Shown here one piece after another: positions 1 through 10,054 of a stretch of 64,000 nucleotides of DNA; positions within the stretch are counted from its first letter, which is position 1; each line of letters opens with the position of its first letter. Under the pieces are notes generated by a model, which saw nothing but the letters and a program-made list of their open reading frames with translations, had not been told where the DNA came from and ran no database searches. The position numbers and the translations under genes were made by a program. Origin of the DNA: Pyrrhoderma lamaoense (lineage: Eukaryota > Basidiomycota > Agaricomycetes > Hymenochaetales > Hymenochaetaceae); the NCBI GenBank assembly GCA_002794735.1, contig NBAZ01000020.1, positions 362,632-426,631 of the forward strand. Reading direction: 5' to 3'.

Positions 1-507
1 TTCCGAGGTAAAGGTAGTTGAGAGTCAGGTCCAGCCAAGCCATGTAGAACTTCGAAGCTCGACGTTCTACGTTGGCTTTTGACTGTGTTATTTGTAGGGT
101 CATGAACATCTATAGAATGAGAACGGGAAGGATCCGTGGACGAATAAGAGTTCGATCTCTTCAGTGTTACAGGACGATGTGAATGATGATTTGAATTTTC
201 TGAGTCATGGGACTGTGAACGAGTTACGGGAACATGGTTGCGGTCTAGAACTGAGGTAGGTAAATAACATTAAGCTCCAGTTCCTTATAATTTCAAATGA
301 CCGTGAAGCTTACTAGGGGACTCTGAATTTGGTGGTATACCTTGGTCATTAAGGGAGTGTATAGATGAATACGATGAGGTTCTTGACCGTGGACGGGGTG
401 CATCCGACAGCTGCGAGGTGGACATGCAGACTCGGTCAGAAGAGCTACTTAGTAGCTGTTGGGTACGGAACTACTCGTATCCAAAGAAAAGAAAGAGTGT
501 TATCTAG
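1..507 (+). CDS. 3' end of an unrecognised host gene (partial, spliced)
   Basis: Two open stretches on the plus strand look like the last exons of a gene that enters from the left. The first (about 116-255) is preceded by CATCTATAG and followed by GTAGGT, and encodes a polar, Asp/Asn-rich segment. The second (about 317-507) is preceded by CTTACTAG, contains an EYDEVLDRGRGASDS stretch, and ends in a basic PKKRKS tail before TAG at 505-507. That tail could be a nuclear localisation signal. The phases do not join if GTAGGT at 256 is the donor, so the splice site or the exon limits are uncertain. I do not recognise the family. It converges with the nucleoporin gene, leaving a ~180-bp shared 3' region (508-686). 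Confidence 0.4.
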
Positions 508-686
508 CGGTATAGAAGCTTGTGGTTAAGACTGTAAGGGTCTTGCGCGTCTGTGCTCTAGTTCTTCCCTTAGAACTTGATGCATCTATAACATCCACTT
601 CACTGTATGAAATACGTAAATCACATGATTTCACTTAATAACGTATATATATCAACAATAATATAATATATATTAATTATGTTCTT

Positions 687-1986
687 CTACCATCCAAATA
701 TCAGGTCGGAGACTTGCCCCAGCACCCCCTTTTCCTGTTTATTTGAAAAAGGAGACGCAGTTGTAGTTTTACTATGGTTCACATCAGCCCCTCCTTTACG
801 GAATGCCGACGCCGAAGGTGCAAGTCTTATAGGGGTGCCAACCGAAGCTGAGCCTCCATGCTGAGAGGAGGTTCTAAGAATTTGAAGTTGAGATGAAGCT
901 GTTTCAGGTACGACGTCCTCCATTGCGTCCTGAGATGAGGCAGTAGATGCCTCTGAGCTTAAGCCGGTACCGGCAGGTACTTTCACCCCAACACCTAAAA
1001 TCTGTTCAGCAGCCAAAGGGTCCTACATTAATGACAATAACGGTGAACATAGGACAAAGATGTGAACCAATCCTAAAACATACCACCCATTTCACTCCGA
1101 TCATCCAGCGCCCACCTTCACCACTGATTATTTCGCCATTCTTTCTCAAAGCTCGCGCAGCTTCCCAGGGTTGATTATATCCAATAGTAAAGGCATTCTC
1201 AACGTCCACACTGAGCTCAGGCTCAGTGCAACCACTCTCAGCGATGGATTGAAAAAATGCTAATGTTGAAGAGTATCTAGAGGGTGGATAACCAAAAACG
1301 ATAACGAAAAGTCTTTGACTATACACAGGCAAAGAAGGTGTATTGATGTTGTTTTGCTTTCGAACTGAAAATAGTTTCTAGTAGAACTAGTAAGACGAGA
1401 CCAAATATATAACAGTATAGGCTCAGTCACCTGAGACATTTTGCGTGATTCTGAGCTCGTTTCGTCGATAATATCAACAACGGAAGCCAGGGGTGGACCA
1501 TCTTCATCATCGGTTTCCCTGTGTCGTGTTCTAATTTTTTGAAAGGCAAGTGCATTAATAGATACGATTTTTGAAATTCCAAAGTTTGGCAATACTTTGA
1601 CACTGTCTCGAACATGGACTCTGTACCAAAATCAGCGGGCGCATTACGGGGAAGTATATGGTTGATTTTCGCTCGTGTCGGTATCAGTAGAGGTTCTTCC
1701 TGTCTTTGACCTGACGCCTGAGGAGCCTAATCTCAGTTTAGTATTCTCCAGTTTACGCTTGGATCATGAAGCTCGAGACCTACCTGACTTTGTGCTAGAG
1801 ACTGTTGTTATTTCGAATGAGTATGAGAGAAGATAGAGAGAAATAGAAGCAAAAACAGACAAGAAGATACCCAGGTTGGTACTGTGGCCGTGATTGAGAA
1901 AGACTGTCATTAAGGCCCTGTCCCCCGGGCATGTTGTATGATGACGACATGCCGGGACCCATAGTAGAACCAAAAGAATAGCTCAT
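687..1986 (-). CDS. nup53: Nup53/Nup35-like nucleoporin (MPPN domain), six exons
   Basis: Predicted structural nucleoporin of the nuclear pore inner ring. Proposed exons on the minus strand are 1986-1861, 1801-1784, 1726-1596, 1530-1431, 1356-1084 and 1022-687. They total 984 nt, in phase, giving 327 aa; human Nup35 is about the same length. The start ATG at 1986 opens an FG/G-rich N-terminus (MSYSFGSTMGPG) and RPQYQPGYLL. Exon 3 has TRAKINHILPRNAPADFG. Exon 5 holds the RRM-like MPPN domain, from FVIVFGYPPS to RWMIGVKW. The protein ends QVSDLIFGW, the membrane-binding C-terminal signature of this family. Introns are 57-75 nt. The second exon is only 18 nt. The exon 1 donor (GTCTGT) and the exon 5 acceptor (GAAAG) are weak and were chosen because they keep the frame. 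This is the only complete host gene seen. Confidence 0.85.
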
Positions 1987-2421
1987 CAGGTCTGCGGTAG
2001 TTGATGGATGATCGCGAAGTGTCAGAGATTTATGTTGCAACAGTCTTGGTTTAGCAAATGACAAGATAAAGAGGAGCGCAGCCACAACCAACTCTCAAGG
2101 TATAATGTCACGTTACTGCATGCTTGTCGCGTTTTCGTTATGAAATGCGAGTTGAGGAGAATTATCACAAGTGTATCTATTATTGAATCATGCTTGCAGT
2201 ACTTGCACAATAAACTCAACATGCTACTTTGTCACACTTTTCACTCAAAAATTATTATTACTCCCTATATTCTACCAACAAATTATAATAATTCTAAGCA
2301 GATGAAAAGTAAATAAAGTAAGAAATATATAAAATGGTTTAAGCACATTCATAAAATACAAATTTTAAATGACTTATAAGAAAAAACATTTTTTCTTAAA
2401 TATTGTTTTTAAATGTATTTT
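1987..2421. other. Upstream region of the nucleoporin gene, no gene seen
   Basis: This AT-rich interval lies between the nucleoporin start codon and the first transposon fragment and should contain the promoter. It becomes strongly A/T-rich from about 2230. I see no convincing coding frame, RNA gene or clear TATA element. Confidence 0.5.
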
Positions 2422-2566
2422 TGTTACAATTTCTTTAAAACTAAGAGATTGGTGTGATTCTTAATTTTAGTAATAAAAATCTGATATCACAAATAAGCAA
2501 CTCTGATCTGTTCACAAAAGTAGATTGGGCTAGCAATGTGCTGAATAATTGGTCAAACTAAATAGA
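2422..2566 (-). mobile_element. Decayed 3' end of a family A element (A0)
   Basis: Reading the minus strand, this is a degraded copy of the last ~150 bp of family A. It starts at TGTTACAATTTC and keeps blocks such as GGGCTAGCA and AAACTAAATAGA that match the intact copies. A newer A element is inserted at its ATAGA, and about seven bases of A0 (4329-4335) continue after that insertion. The insertion point is thus inside an older copy of the same family. Confidence 0.75.
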
Positions 2567-2683
2567 TGTTACGGGATTGGAGGTTTGAAGATTCGCGGAT
2601 CATCGGCTAGGTCAGAGATCAAACACAAACCAAATATAGGAAGCTGCAAATCCTGCCTATTACGAACAATAGCAAACTCAGCC

Positions 2684-3529
2684 ATGTCACACAGGGAAGT
2701 CCTCTCTCAAGATGAAGAAAAGCCTGCGGTGTTTGAACGACTACATGCGCAGCCAGCAGAGCCATTGCTGGATCAAGTCCGTGGTTGGATAGAATCACGG
2801 CAAAGGTCAGAGACTAGGACCTTACCAAATCCTACAGGAGACGTAGGTGTTCGTATAGCAGTACATGAAGCAGAACGAACTAGCGAATCTCAAGTACCCA
2901 GTCAGGTGGAACGAGTCCCCTGGTACCAAACCAGGGTAGGGTGTATTAATTGCAAGAAGACTTATTCGTTACAATCAGACCTCTATAGGATCACTTGGAC
3001 AACTCTCTTCGAGATGGGAGTGGATGCTACCGAGTTTACAGTACAAGTACAAAAGTACTGGACAGACGATTCTATTCGAGAATTCCCTCATTGGGAACAA
3101 GATGTATGGACCTTTCACTATGTTACATTCTTGGAAATAAGAAGAAAGGAAAAGGTCTGGGGTCAAGTCAGGATTGTTGTCTTAACGAATATGGAGCATA
3201 CTGGACACCAGCACGAAGAACAGTGCAGCAGTAGTGTGGTTCATTATCAAGTGATACCAAAGGATCCCCCAGAATGGGGAATACTCTTACTCCATCAGCT
3301 ACCAAGGAAAGTCTACGATCACCTCAAGTTAATCGATGTGCCTGGATACATACGGTGGGGATATCACCAATACTTCAATGCCGAACAACGTGTGGCCTGC
3401 TGGGTCGGCACGGACCATTCAGGGTCTTTGTGGAGTGAACGTACAACACGCTTCAGCCACAATTGGGGTTATCTAGGGTTCAGGGCAGTGGACCCTAACT
3501 CAGGAACAGGAGATTGGGAATCTCTCTAG
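2684..3529 (+). CDS. 281-aa ORF inside family A element, function unknown
   Basis: This is an intact frame from ATG 2684 (MSHREVLSQDEE) to TAG at 3527-3529. The frame is open upstream to the very first base of the element, so an N-terminal extension is possible. I do not recognise the family. Visible features are a CINC pair (CX2C) in the middle, a Trp/Tyr-rich second half (WTTLFEMG, FPHWEQDVWTFHY), a His cluster (HTGHQH) and a C-terminus ending TGDWESL. No signal peptide or membrane helix is evident. A second intact copy of identical length lies at 41305-42150 and differs at about 26 residues by eye, mostly conservatively. Keeping length and frame in a region where nearly every retroelement ORF is broken suggests a functional protein, or at least recent activity. 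Confidence 0.7.
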   Translation: MSHREVLSQDEEKPAVFERLHAQPAEPLLDQVRGWIESRQRSETRTLPNPTGDVGVRIAVHEAERTSESQVPSQVERVPWYQTRVGCINCKKTYSLQSDLYRITWTTLFEMGVDATEFTVQVQKYWTDDSIREFPHWEQDVWTFHYVTFLEIRRKEKVWGQVRIVVLTNMEHTGHQHEEQCSSSVVHYQVIPKDPPEWGILLLHQLPRKVYDHLKLIDVPGYIRWGYHQYFNAEQRVACWVGTDHSGSLWSERTTRFSHNWGYLGFRAVDPNSGTGDWESL

Positions 3530-3712
3530 ATCAGATCTAAGGGTCTCAGGGTCTCAGGGAGTAATACGATCGTATGGACTGCGGAGCAAGGACATTAAGG
3601 GTTCAGACATGTGTGGGATACACAGGGTCTTCAGGGACTTGTGGAGCAAGTGCCCTTAAGGTTATGGTTAGGATAAAGGAATACTTATAGCATAATGGGT
3701 GTTGATAAAGGC

Positions 3713-3720
3713 TATAAAAG
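3713..3720 (+). promoter_or_regulatory. TATA box of the family A element
   Basis: TATAAAAG within GGCTATAAAAGCAGG lies ~180 bp after the stop of the 281-aa ORF. The same box is kept in the other A copies (for example about 23704 plus strand, 41119 minus strand and 63527 plus strand). It is followed by a short, copy-specific block of GGTAA-type repeats and a conserved ~550-bp tail. Confidence 0.65.
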
Positions 3721-4335
3721 CAGGACTTTTGGACATTGTAGAGTAGATTGTTCAGACTCACTTATAGCCATCATCTGGTAATAAGTTTACTTCTAGCCGT
3801 AAAACGGTAACAAGTTACAACTACACTTAAAGTACAATACCTGCGCTCAGTCAAGATTGTCGTTAGCTGGCAAAGGTGTTGCTTTAAGGGTATCTGTATT
3901 GTGGTAGAACATCTAGCTTTCTCTAACATCGTTACTTGTTCTCTATCGTTGTACAGTGAGGAGACTACTTCTATATTCTCCAAGAAGGACCACGTTATCG
4001 TACTATGAGTTATTGCATCGGCATCGTTTAGGTTGAATCAATACCTTGGTCGACACCTCGTGTGATTACCTCTTTGTCACAATCTACTTGTAGTGTCCTT
4101 GGCATTTGGCACGACAACTTCGAGACCCCCTACCTTGAAGAAGCACCAACTGCTTGTTAGCTTTAACTGGACTAGGTGTCTATTTAGTCTGATCAACTAC
4201 TCAGCACACTGCTAGCCCACCCCTTTTGGCGAAAAGATTAGAGTTGCTTTATCTGGGTTATCGAACCTCTATTACTAAGGTTGTAGATCACGCTGATCCC
4301 TTAGTTTTAAGGAAACCGTAACAATAGACACCTAA

Positions 4336-4469
4336 TGTTATAGGTTTGAAGGTTTGAAGATTGGCAGATTATTGATTAGGTCAGAGATCAAACACAAACC
4401 AAATATGGGAAGCTGCAGATCCTGCTTATTACAAACAATAGGAAACTCAGTCATGTCACACAGAGAAGC
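4336..4469 (+). mobile_element. Older decayed family A copy, left piece (A1)
   Basis: The sequence starts TGTTATAGG and follows the first ~135 bp of family A with many substitutions (AAACACAAACCAAATATGGG, GTCATGTCACACAGAGAAGC). It stops at the B1 insertion. The same copy resumes at 49567 after the 45-kb nest, with the target duplication GAAGC on both sides (4465-4469 and 49567-49571). Confidence 0.8.
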
Positions 4470-4958
4470 TGTTACGGTCGCAGTGATCAGGCAAGTCTTA
4501 TGCACACGTAACATAACAACGATAACAATAGATCTGCACAGTTCTAAGTATGACGCTCAAGACCACTAGTTGACTTAGTAGTGGTTGTCTCACTGCAAGA
4601 GAACTCTACAAGTTAGTTATATTTAAGTGCTATTTAGTACAATATGCTTACTTGTGAGAGAACTCTACAAGAGGTTAACTTTATGGTGGTGATAGTCAGA
4701 AAATAAAGTGTGTGGGGAGTTCTCTCGCAGATTGCTGGGTTTATATACTAGTGGGAACAAACATTAATAAGCAATGAGTCATGAATGATAAATCGGAATG
4801 TGAGTCAAGTAATGAAGTGAGTTATGTGAGAATGAGTCATACAATCTGAGTCACAACAAATAGAATAAAAGATGGAATAAATAATGCGTTAACAACACGT
4901 CAACATGAGTCAATAATGGACTTGAGAAAATTAATGAAATGTCTTTTAGTTCATAACA
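4470..4958 (-). repeat. B1 3' LTR (intact, 489 bp)
   Basis: Read on the minus strand the LTR begins TGTTATGAAC and ends CGTAACA. It includes a TATATAAA promoter box near 4745 and a block AAAGTTAACCT downstream of it that is complementary to the B1 primer-binding region. It serves as the alignment partner for the split 5' LTR. Confidence 0.8.
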
Positions 4959-5073
4959 TCACCCCCCTTCTATAGCTGATTCTCCTGGATCAGTGCAAAG
5001 CTTGTGGATACTGCTCGTAGAAGTCTTAGTCTTGAATTGCTAGTGGAGCATTTTTGAGGTTAGTTTTTAGTTC

Positions 5074-8000
5074 CTAAGAGTTGCTCTCCTCCCCCCAGTC
5101 TTTCCATTTGACCAGGTATTGTAGTTGGCAGCCTACTTTTTTTACATCCAAAATTTTTTCAACCTCGTACTCTTCCTCTCCTTCAATTTCAACTGGTTCT
5201 AGCTCTGGTGGTATGCGGCCTTCTATTGTGTCTTTGTGAACTAGATACAGTAGCGAAACATGAAAGACTAGATGGATATGCATAGATTCTGGCAGCTGTA
5301 GTTTGTATGCTAGATTGTTGATTTTTTCTATTATTTTATATGGGCCCAAACATTTAGGGTTGAGTTTATGAGTCTCTGTTAAATGTATGTTGCTTGCATC
5401 AAGCCAGACTGAATCACCTATTGTGAATGGGGGTGTTTGAGCAACGTGTTAATCATACTGTTGTTTCATTCGTCGAGCTGCAACTTCCAGTGCTGCCTGG
5501 GCCTCCTTTTGTGCTTGAACTAGTTCTTCCAATCGTTGTTCTACAGTTGGTAAGCTGGATCGAGGTCGTTCAAGAATCTGGAATTCTGGATTAAAGCCAT
5601 AGTTTAAATAAAACAGTGACTCTTTTGTGGCACTATGTTCTCAGTTGTTGTATGCAAATTCAGCCATTGCAAGTAATAAAACCTATTTTTCTTGTCGCTT
5701 GTCTATGTATGCATATAAGTATTGTTCTAGTACTTGATTGACCCTTTCTGTTTGTCCATCTGTTTGGGGGTGGTATGCTATAGAGAATGAGCTTTTGATT
5801 CCGAGTCGTTCCAGCAGATTTCTCATAAACTTGAATATAAATGTTGTTCCGTGGTCTGAGATAATTCATTTTGGGGTCCTATGAAGCTTCCAAACATTGT
5901 TCAAGTATAGCTCTGTAGTTTGTTCTGAGTTTATGTCTGAGGTGGTTGAGATGAAGTGTGCTTGCTTTGAAAACCTGTCTACGATGACCAGTATTGCATT
6001 GTGCTCCTTAGAGTTTGGGAGTTGGGTGATAAAGTCACAAAAAATTTCTTCCCAAGGCTGCTGTGCTACTGGATTGGGCATTAATGGACCATGCTCCTTG
6101 CATGTGAAATTCTTTGTAGTTTGACAAGTGCGACAACCTTGCACATAGTGGTCTACAAAGCTTAACATTCCTGGCCACCAGTAGTTGCGTGATACTAGCT
6201 CATAAGTTTTCCATTTCCCTGGGTGTCCTGCTGCCCGTGAATCATAGTGAGTTTCTACTACTTTTTGATGCAGTTCTTCTCTTTTTAGGACGTATACTTT
6301 CCCTCTAAACAGAATCAATCCATCTTCTGTGTTCCATTCCTCTAATCCCTTCTTCAAAGCCCTTGGTGCTGCCCCATCAATCTGTTCCAATAATTCTACT
6401 AGCCCTTCATCCACCTTCATCTCTTCCCTGATTTCCTTCAACAACTCTTTATCGCCTTTGATCTAAGTCATCCCTCGTCATAATGCTTTTACTTTTAGCA
6501 TTTTAGGATTAAGTAGAACTCTGCTTTGATTGTCTATCTCCTGCGGTTGTAAATGTGGCATTCTCAAGAGTGTATCTGGCTTTCCTCTTAGTCTCCCTGG
6601 CCTATGCACAATCTCATAGTTAAAGCGACTTAAGAAAAGGCTCCAACATGCTTGTCTCTGTGTTAGTGTTCTAGAGGTGGAGAAGTAAAGTAGGTTTTTA
6701 TGGTCTGAGATTACTTGTATTGGATATTCTCCTCCTTCTAAGTAGTGTCTCCATTCTTCTAAGGCACAAATAATTGCTAACAGCTCTTTGTCATAGATTT
6801 CATAATTTCGCTCTGCTTCATTTAGGGTTCGTGAGTAGAAGGCTATTGGGTGTATTTTCCCATCTTTAGCTTTTTGAGAAAGTACTGCCCCTGTTGCGTA
6901 ATCCGATGCATCACATTCTATAATGAATGGTTGGCTGAAATCTGCCATCGCTAATACTGGTGCTGTGGTAAATGCCTGTTTGAGTGTTTGGAATACTTGT
7001 TCTTGTTTGTCCCTCCACTGCCAAGTTGTGTTTTTTACACATAAGTCTAGTCAATGGTGCTACTTCATGAGAGAAGTTAAGGATAAAACGATGGTAGAAG
7101 TTTGCAAATCCTAAAAAGGCTTGTAACTCTTTTAATTTGTGAGGAGTTGGCCATCTTAATACTGCTTCTACTTTGGTGGGATCCATATGTATGTGTCCTC
7201 TCGAGATTATCATACCCAAAAATTCCACTTCTCTTTTATAGAACTCGCACTTTTCAGATTTGCAAAAGAGATCGTTTCTTTGTAGTCGTTGTAGTACTTC
7301 TCGGATATGTTTTGTATGGCTTTGGTAGTCTGAGGAGAATATGAGAATGTCATCCAAGTAAATTACTACATAGACCTCTTCTAAGTCTTTGAAGATATCA
7401 TCTATCATGTGTTGGAATGTTGTTGGAGCATTTGTTAATCTGAAGTTTATTACTATTGGCTCATAAAGATCCTGTGGTGTTCTGAATGCTGCTTTCCACT
7501 GGTCTCCTTCTTTGATACATATGTTGTTGTATCCCCATCGTAGGTCAAGTTTGGAGAATACTTGTGCTTTAGCTAGTTGGTTTACCAAGGTTTGTGTGAG
7601 GGGTAGTGGATAGTGGTTCTTTATTGTGATAGCATTGAGTCTTTGGTAGTCCACCACGAGTCATAGTGTGCCATCTTTTTTTTTAACGAAGAAGACTGGG
7701 GCAGCTGCTGGTGATTTGGATGGTCTGATGTATCCTTTAGCTAAGTTTTCCTTAACATATTTGCTCGTTGCCTGATTCTCATTGGGTGCAAGTGGGTACA
7801 CTTTTGAAAATGAAGGGGCTGTCCCAGATATTAAGTCAATGCTGTGATCATATGGTTTGGGGACTGGCATCCGTTCTGATGCTTGTTTGGAGAAGACATT
7901 TGCGAACATCTTAAACTCTTCTAGGATCTTTGCTGCCTGTTTGAGGCCTTGTTCTTGTGCTACTGACTGTGCGTATGTGTATGTGGCTGCTAATTTGAGA

Positions 8001-8715
8001 GTGACCTTCTCGTCCACTGGCATGAAAAATAAGTCTCCTTCCTCTTCTTCAAACCAATCTGCTATCTCTTCCTCCTCGTCTTCTTTGCCCATTTCCATCC
8101 TTTTCAACATCACTGGTCTCTTCTCCCATTCATCCTCCTCCTCCTCGATCTCTATTGGCACTTCCTCGAGTGTGGTTTTCTTTATCTTTGATACTCTTTG
8201 TTTTGTTTGTTTTCGTGCATGGTGGCAATTAGGTGGACAGCGAGTAAACTTGATTTCTCCTTTTTCCTAGTTGATATCTGGGTTGTGGTAGCGTAACCAG
8301 TCTATTCTATGATCATTTCGTCTGTTCCAATGTCTGTGACTGCGAATGTAATCAACTCCATGTGTTGACCAATTTTTAGCTCTAGTTGTGCACTATGTGT
8401 AATAGTGTCCATTGCATTTTCTGAGTTGTCTGCATTGCGAAGTGGGATGGGAGTATCAAGTCATTGTGTGATTACGTTGTTTTGCTTTACAAAGCGCCAG
8501 TTCAAAAAGCTAGTAGATGCTCCACTGTCTACCATTGCTTGGGTGGTTGTTGAACGGTTTTTTCCTATCAGAGTTATGGAGATATGTATCTGATGATGTA
8601 GATTTTTATTTCCAGACATATAAATATTGGATACATTTGCCCTAACTAATTCGTACTTCTGATTAAGAGAACACTGGTTCTGCATCACAAGTGGTGCAAC
8701 CTGTTGTTGTGACAC
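5074..8715 (-). pseudogene. pol: B1 pol: protease, RT, RNase H, integrase, chromodomain (broken)
   Basis: Reading right to left, in several frames, the order is as follows. An aspartic protease (8715-8461) has VDSGAS as its DSGA active site. An acidic linker precedes the RT (8161-6911) with [14 protein letters not shown] and the catalytic YLDD. RNase H (6948-6478) has ECDASDYATG, EIYDKELLAI and SDHKNL. Integrase (6444-5866, continuing in another frame to ~5430) has the HHCC region (AGHPGKWKTYE, CRTCQTT), the DRFSKQAHF block and ISDHG. A chromodomain (EYEVEKILD, YLVKWKDWG) ends near 5074. Stops and frameshifts break it at about 8165, 7658, 6475, 5866 and 5455, so it is non-functional. The order and the C-terminal chromodomain place it with Tf1/sushi chromoviruses. 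Confidence 0.85.
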
Positions 8716-9247
8716 CTCTAAAAAGACAACTTGGAAGTTTCCTCTACCTTGTCTGTCTTTAGAAGTTTGTTGAGCAGCGTTTTCATTTCCTCTAAAGTCT
8801 GTTGTTTGCTCCTCCCTTGTCCTGCTTTCTTGACCACACTCGTCTCCTTCTTTTCTTCTTCCCCTGTCATCGCTCCTTTAGCTTTCCAGGTCGAAGACAA
8901 ACTATTGTAGCTGTTGCTGTTGTTGTTGTTGTTGTTGTTGTTGTTGCTGTTGTTGTTTGGGTACTTCCACCTTCTATAGCATTCGTTCATGCGATGACTC
9001 TTTAAAGCACATTTCAAGCAAAGTCTATTCGCCTACGTCGTTCTATTTCTGTCTGTGGCACATGTGTGGGTGTGGGTGTTGTTCGTAAGGCATCCACTTC
9101 CATTGCATCTCCCTTAGTGTGTTCAGTAGCAAAGGTGTTTGTGGATGTGGTTGCTTCTCTGATACATTGTAAGTTTTTACAGACTGTGCTTGCTTGGGTG
9201 ATGAATTGGCTGAGTGTCACAAGTTCATGAACTGTTCGGATGCGTGG
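8716..9247 (-). pseudogene. gag: B1 gag C-terminal part with CCHC zinc knuckle
   Basis: The minus-strand frame starts at IPRIRTVHELVTLSQF and runs through a Thr/Pro-rich linker to the knuckle CLKCALKSHRMNEC (CX2CX4HX4C, around 8977-9018), followed by an Asn repeat encoded by TTG/TTA-rich sequence on the plus strand. A 1-nt frame change separates the linker from the knuckle. It joins the inverted capsid segment at 9242-9247. Confidence 0.75.
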
Positions 9248-9948
9248 AGGCACTTGAAAACCAGATAACATTAGTGACAGGAAGGATAAATGAGCTACGA
9301 GGTACAGACAAAGCACCAGCTGGATTGGTTCTAGGACTGGGAACACGTATTGCAGACTTAGAGTGCTGCATGAATGATCTAAGGACTGATGACCTCGACC
9401 TTATGAGAATTGTCCCCGATCTACAGATAGAAATCTTGGCATTAACACAATGGCTTAATGGCACCCAAGTTGGGACAATCTCATCACAAGGCTGAACAAA
9501 GGTCAACGAGCCCGAGGAATTCCATGGCGACTGCGACAAATTTGACATCTTTGTTACACAACTCCAACTTTACTTGGGAGCTAATGGAAAGGTGTACCCA
9601 GACAACAGGTCACGTTCTATCTACACATTGTCATAGATCAAAGGAAAAGCTTATGGACATATTATGGGCATCGCAGCAACAGTGGCAACACCCAACGAAG
9701 CCCCAGAAGTAAACAACTTTAACCTTCTCTACAAAAAGCTCGAAAATATCTTTAGACCAGTTGACAGAAAAGGCAATGCAGAGCGGTCTATTTGTGCACT
9801 CAAGCTTAACAGCTACAAGGACATCAAGGCATACACAGTGGAGTTCCAACAGCTAGCTGACATAACTGGATGGAGCGATGGCGCCTTGGCAAGCCAATAC
9901 AAAAATGGCTTCACTAAAGAAGTTAAAAGACACATGGTTGCGATCATC
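9248..9948 (+). pseudogene. gag: B1 gag capsid segment, inverted relative to the element
   Basis: On the plus strand, opposite to the rest of B1, one frame encodes a coiled-coil-like stretch (ALENQITLVTGRINEL) and then a retrotransposon Gag capsid domain (GDCDKFDIFVTQLQLYLGAN, YTLS, KGKAYG, NFNLLYKKLENIF, YTVEFQQLADITGWSD). Two in-frame stops (TGA near 9492, TAG near 9635) interrupt it. Both borders lie in a 6-bp inverted match, GCGTGG (9242-9247) and CCACGC (9949-9954). If the segment is flipped, the reading frame runs on smoothly at both joints. Confidence 0.8.
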
Positions 9949-10054
9949 CCACGCACATAGTGATGATTGGTCCCGTGATACCATTTATGACTGTAGTCAA
10001 CTCTGCTTGCGTCCAAGTGCGAGACTGGTGAAGTGGTGTGTCTGTTATGGTTGT

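Larger units (their letters stand above)
2567..4323 (+). mobile_element. Family A solo LTR-like element, complete (1,757 bp)
   Basis: The unit starts TGTTACGGG and ends CCGTAACA, an 8-bp terminal inverted repeat with TG...CA ends. It is flanked by a perfect 5-bp duplication ATAGA (2562-2566 and 4324-4328). These are the hallmarks of an integrase-inserted LTR left as a solo copy. It carries a 281-aa ORF (2684-3529), then a TATA box (3713-3720), then ~600 bp with several terminator-poor stretches. If it is an LTR, the ORF sits in the U3 part and the TATA box marks the U3/R side. The length is large for a fungal LTR. No internal domain that clearly belongs to it occurs in the window. The alternative is a small non-autonomous element using the same integrase. 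Confidence 0.8.

Noticed and set aside
2567..4323. Family A as a DNA transposon with TGTTACGG inverted ends
   Set aside because: The ends are TG...CA with 5-bp duplications, as for LTRs, the inverted ends are only 8 bp, and the encoded protein shows no transposase motif. It was kept as LTR-like, not excluded with certainty.
8910..8960. TTG repeat and other CAG/TTG runs (8925-8955, 16090-16125, 28235-28262, 55877-55905) as regulatory or CRISPR-like repeats
   Set aside because: They are in-frame Asn or Gln codon repeats inside gag genes. There are no spacers and no unit structure beyond codons.
9014..9346. Long open frames on the opposite strand of gag and pol sequences (for example 9225-9548 minus, 22037-22375 minus, 56847-57077 minus)
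   Set aside because: They are mirror frames of recognised Gag or Pol coding sequence, show no motifs and are not conserved between copies.
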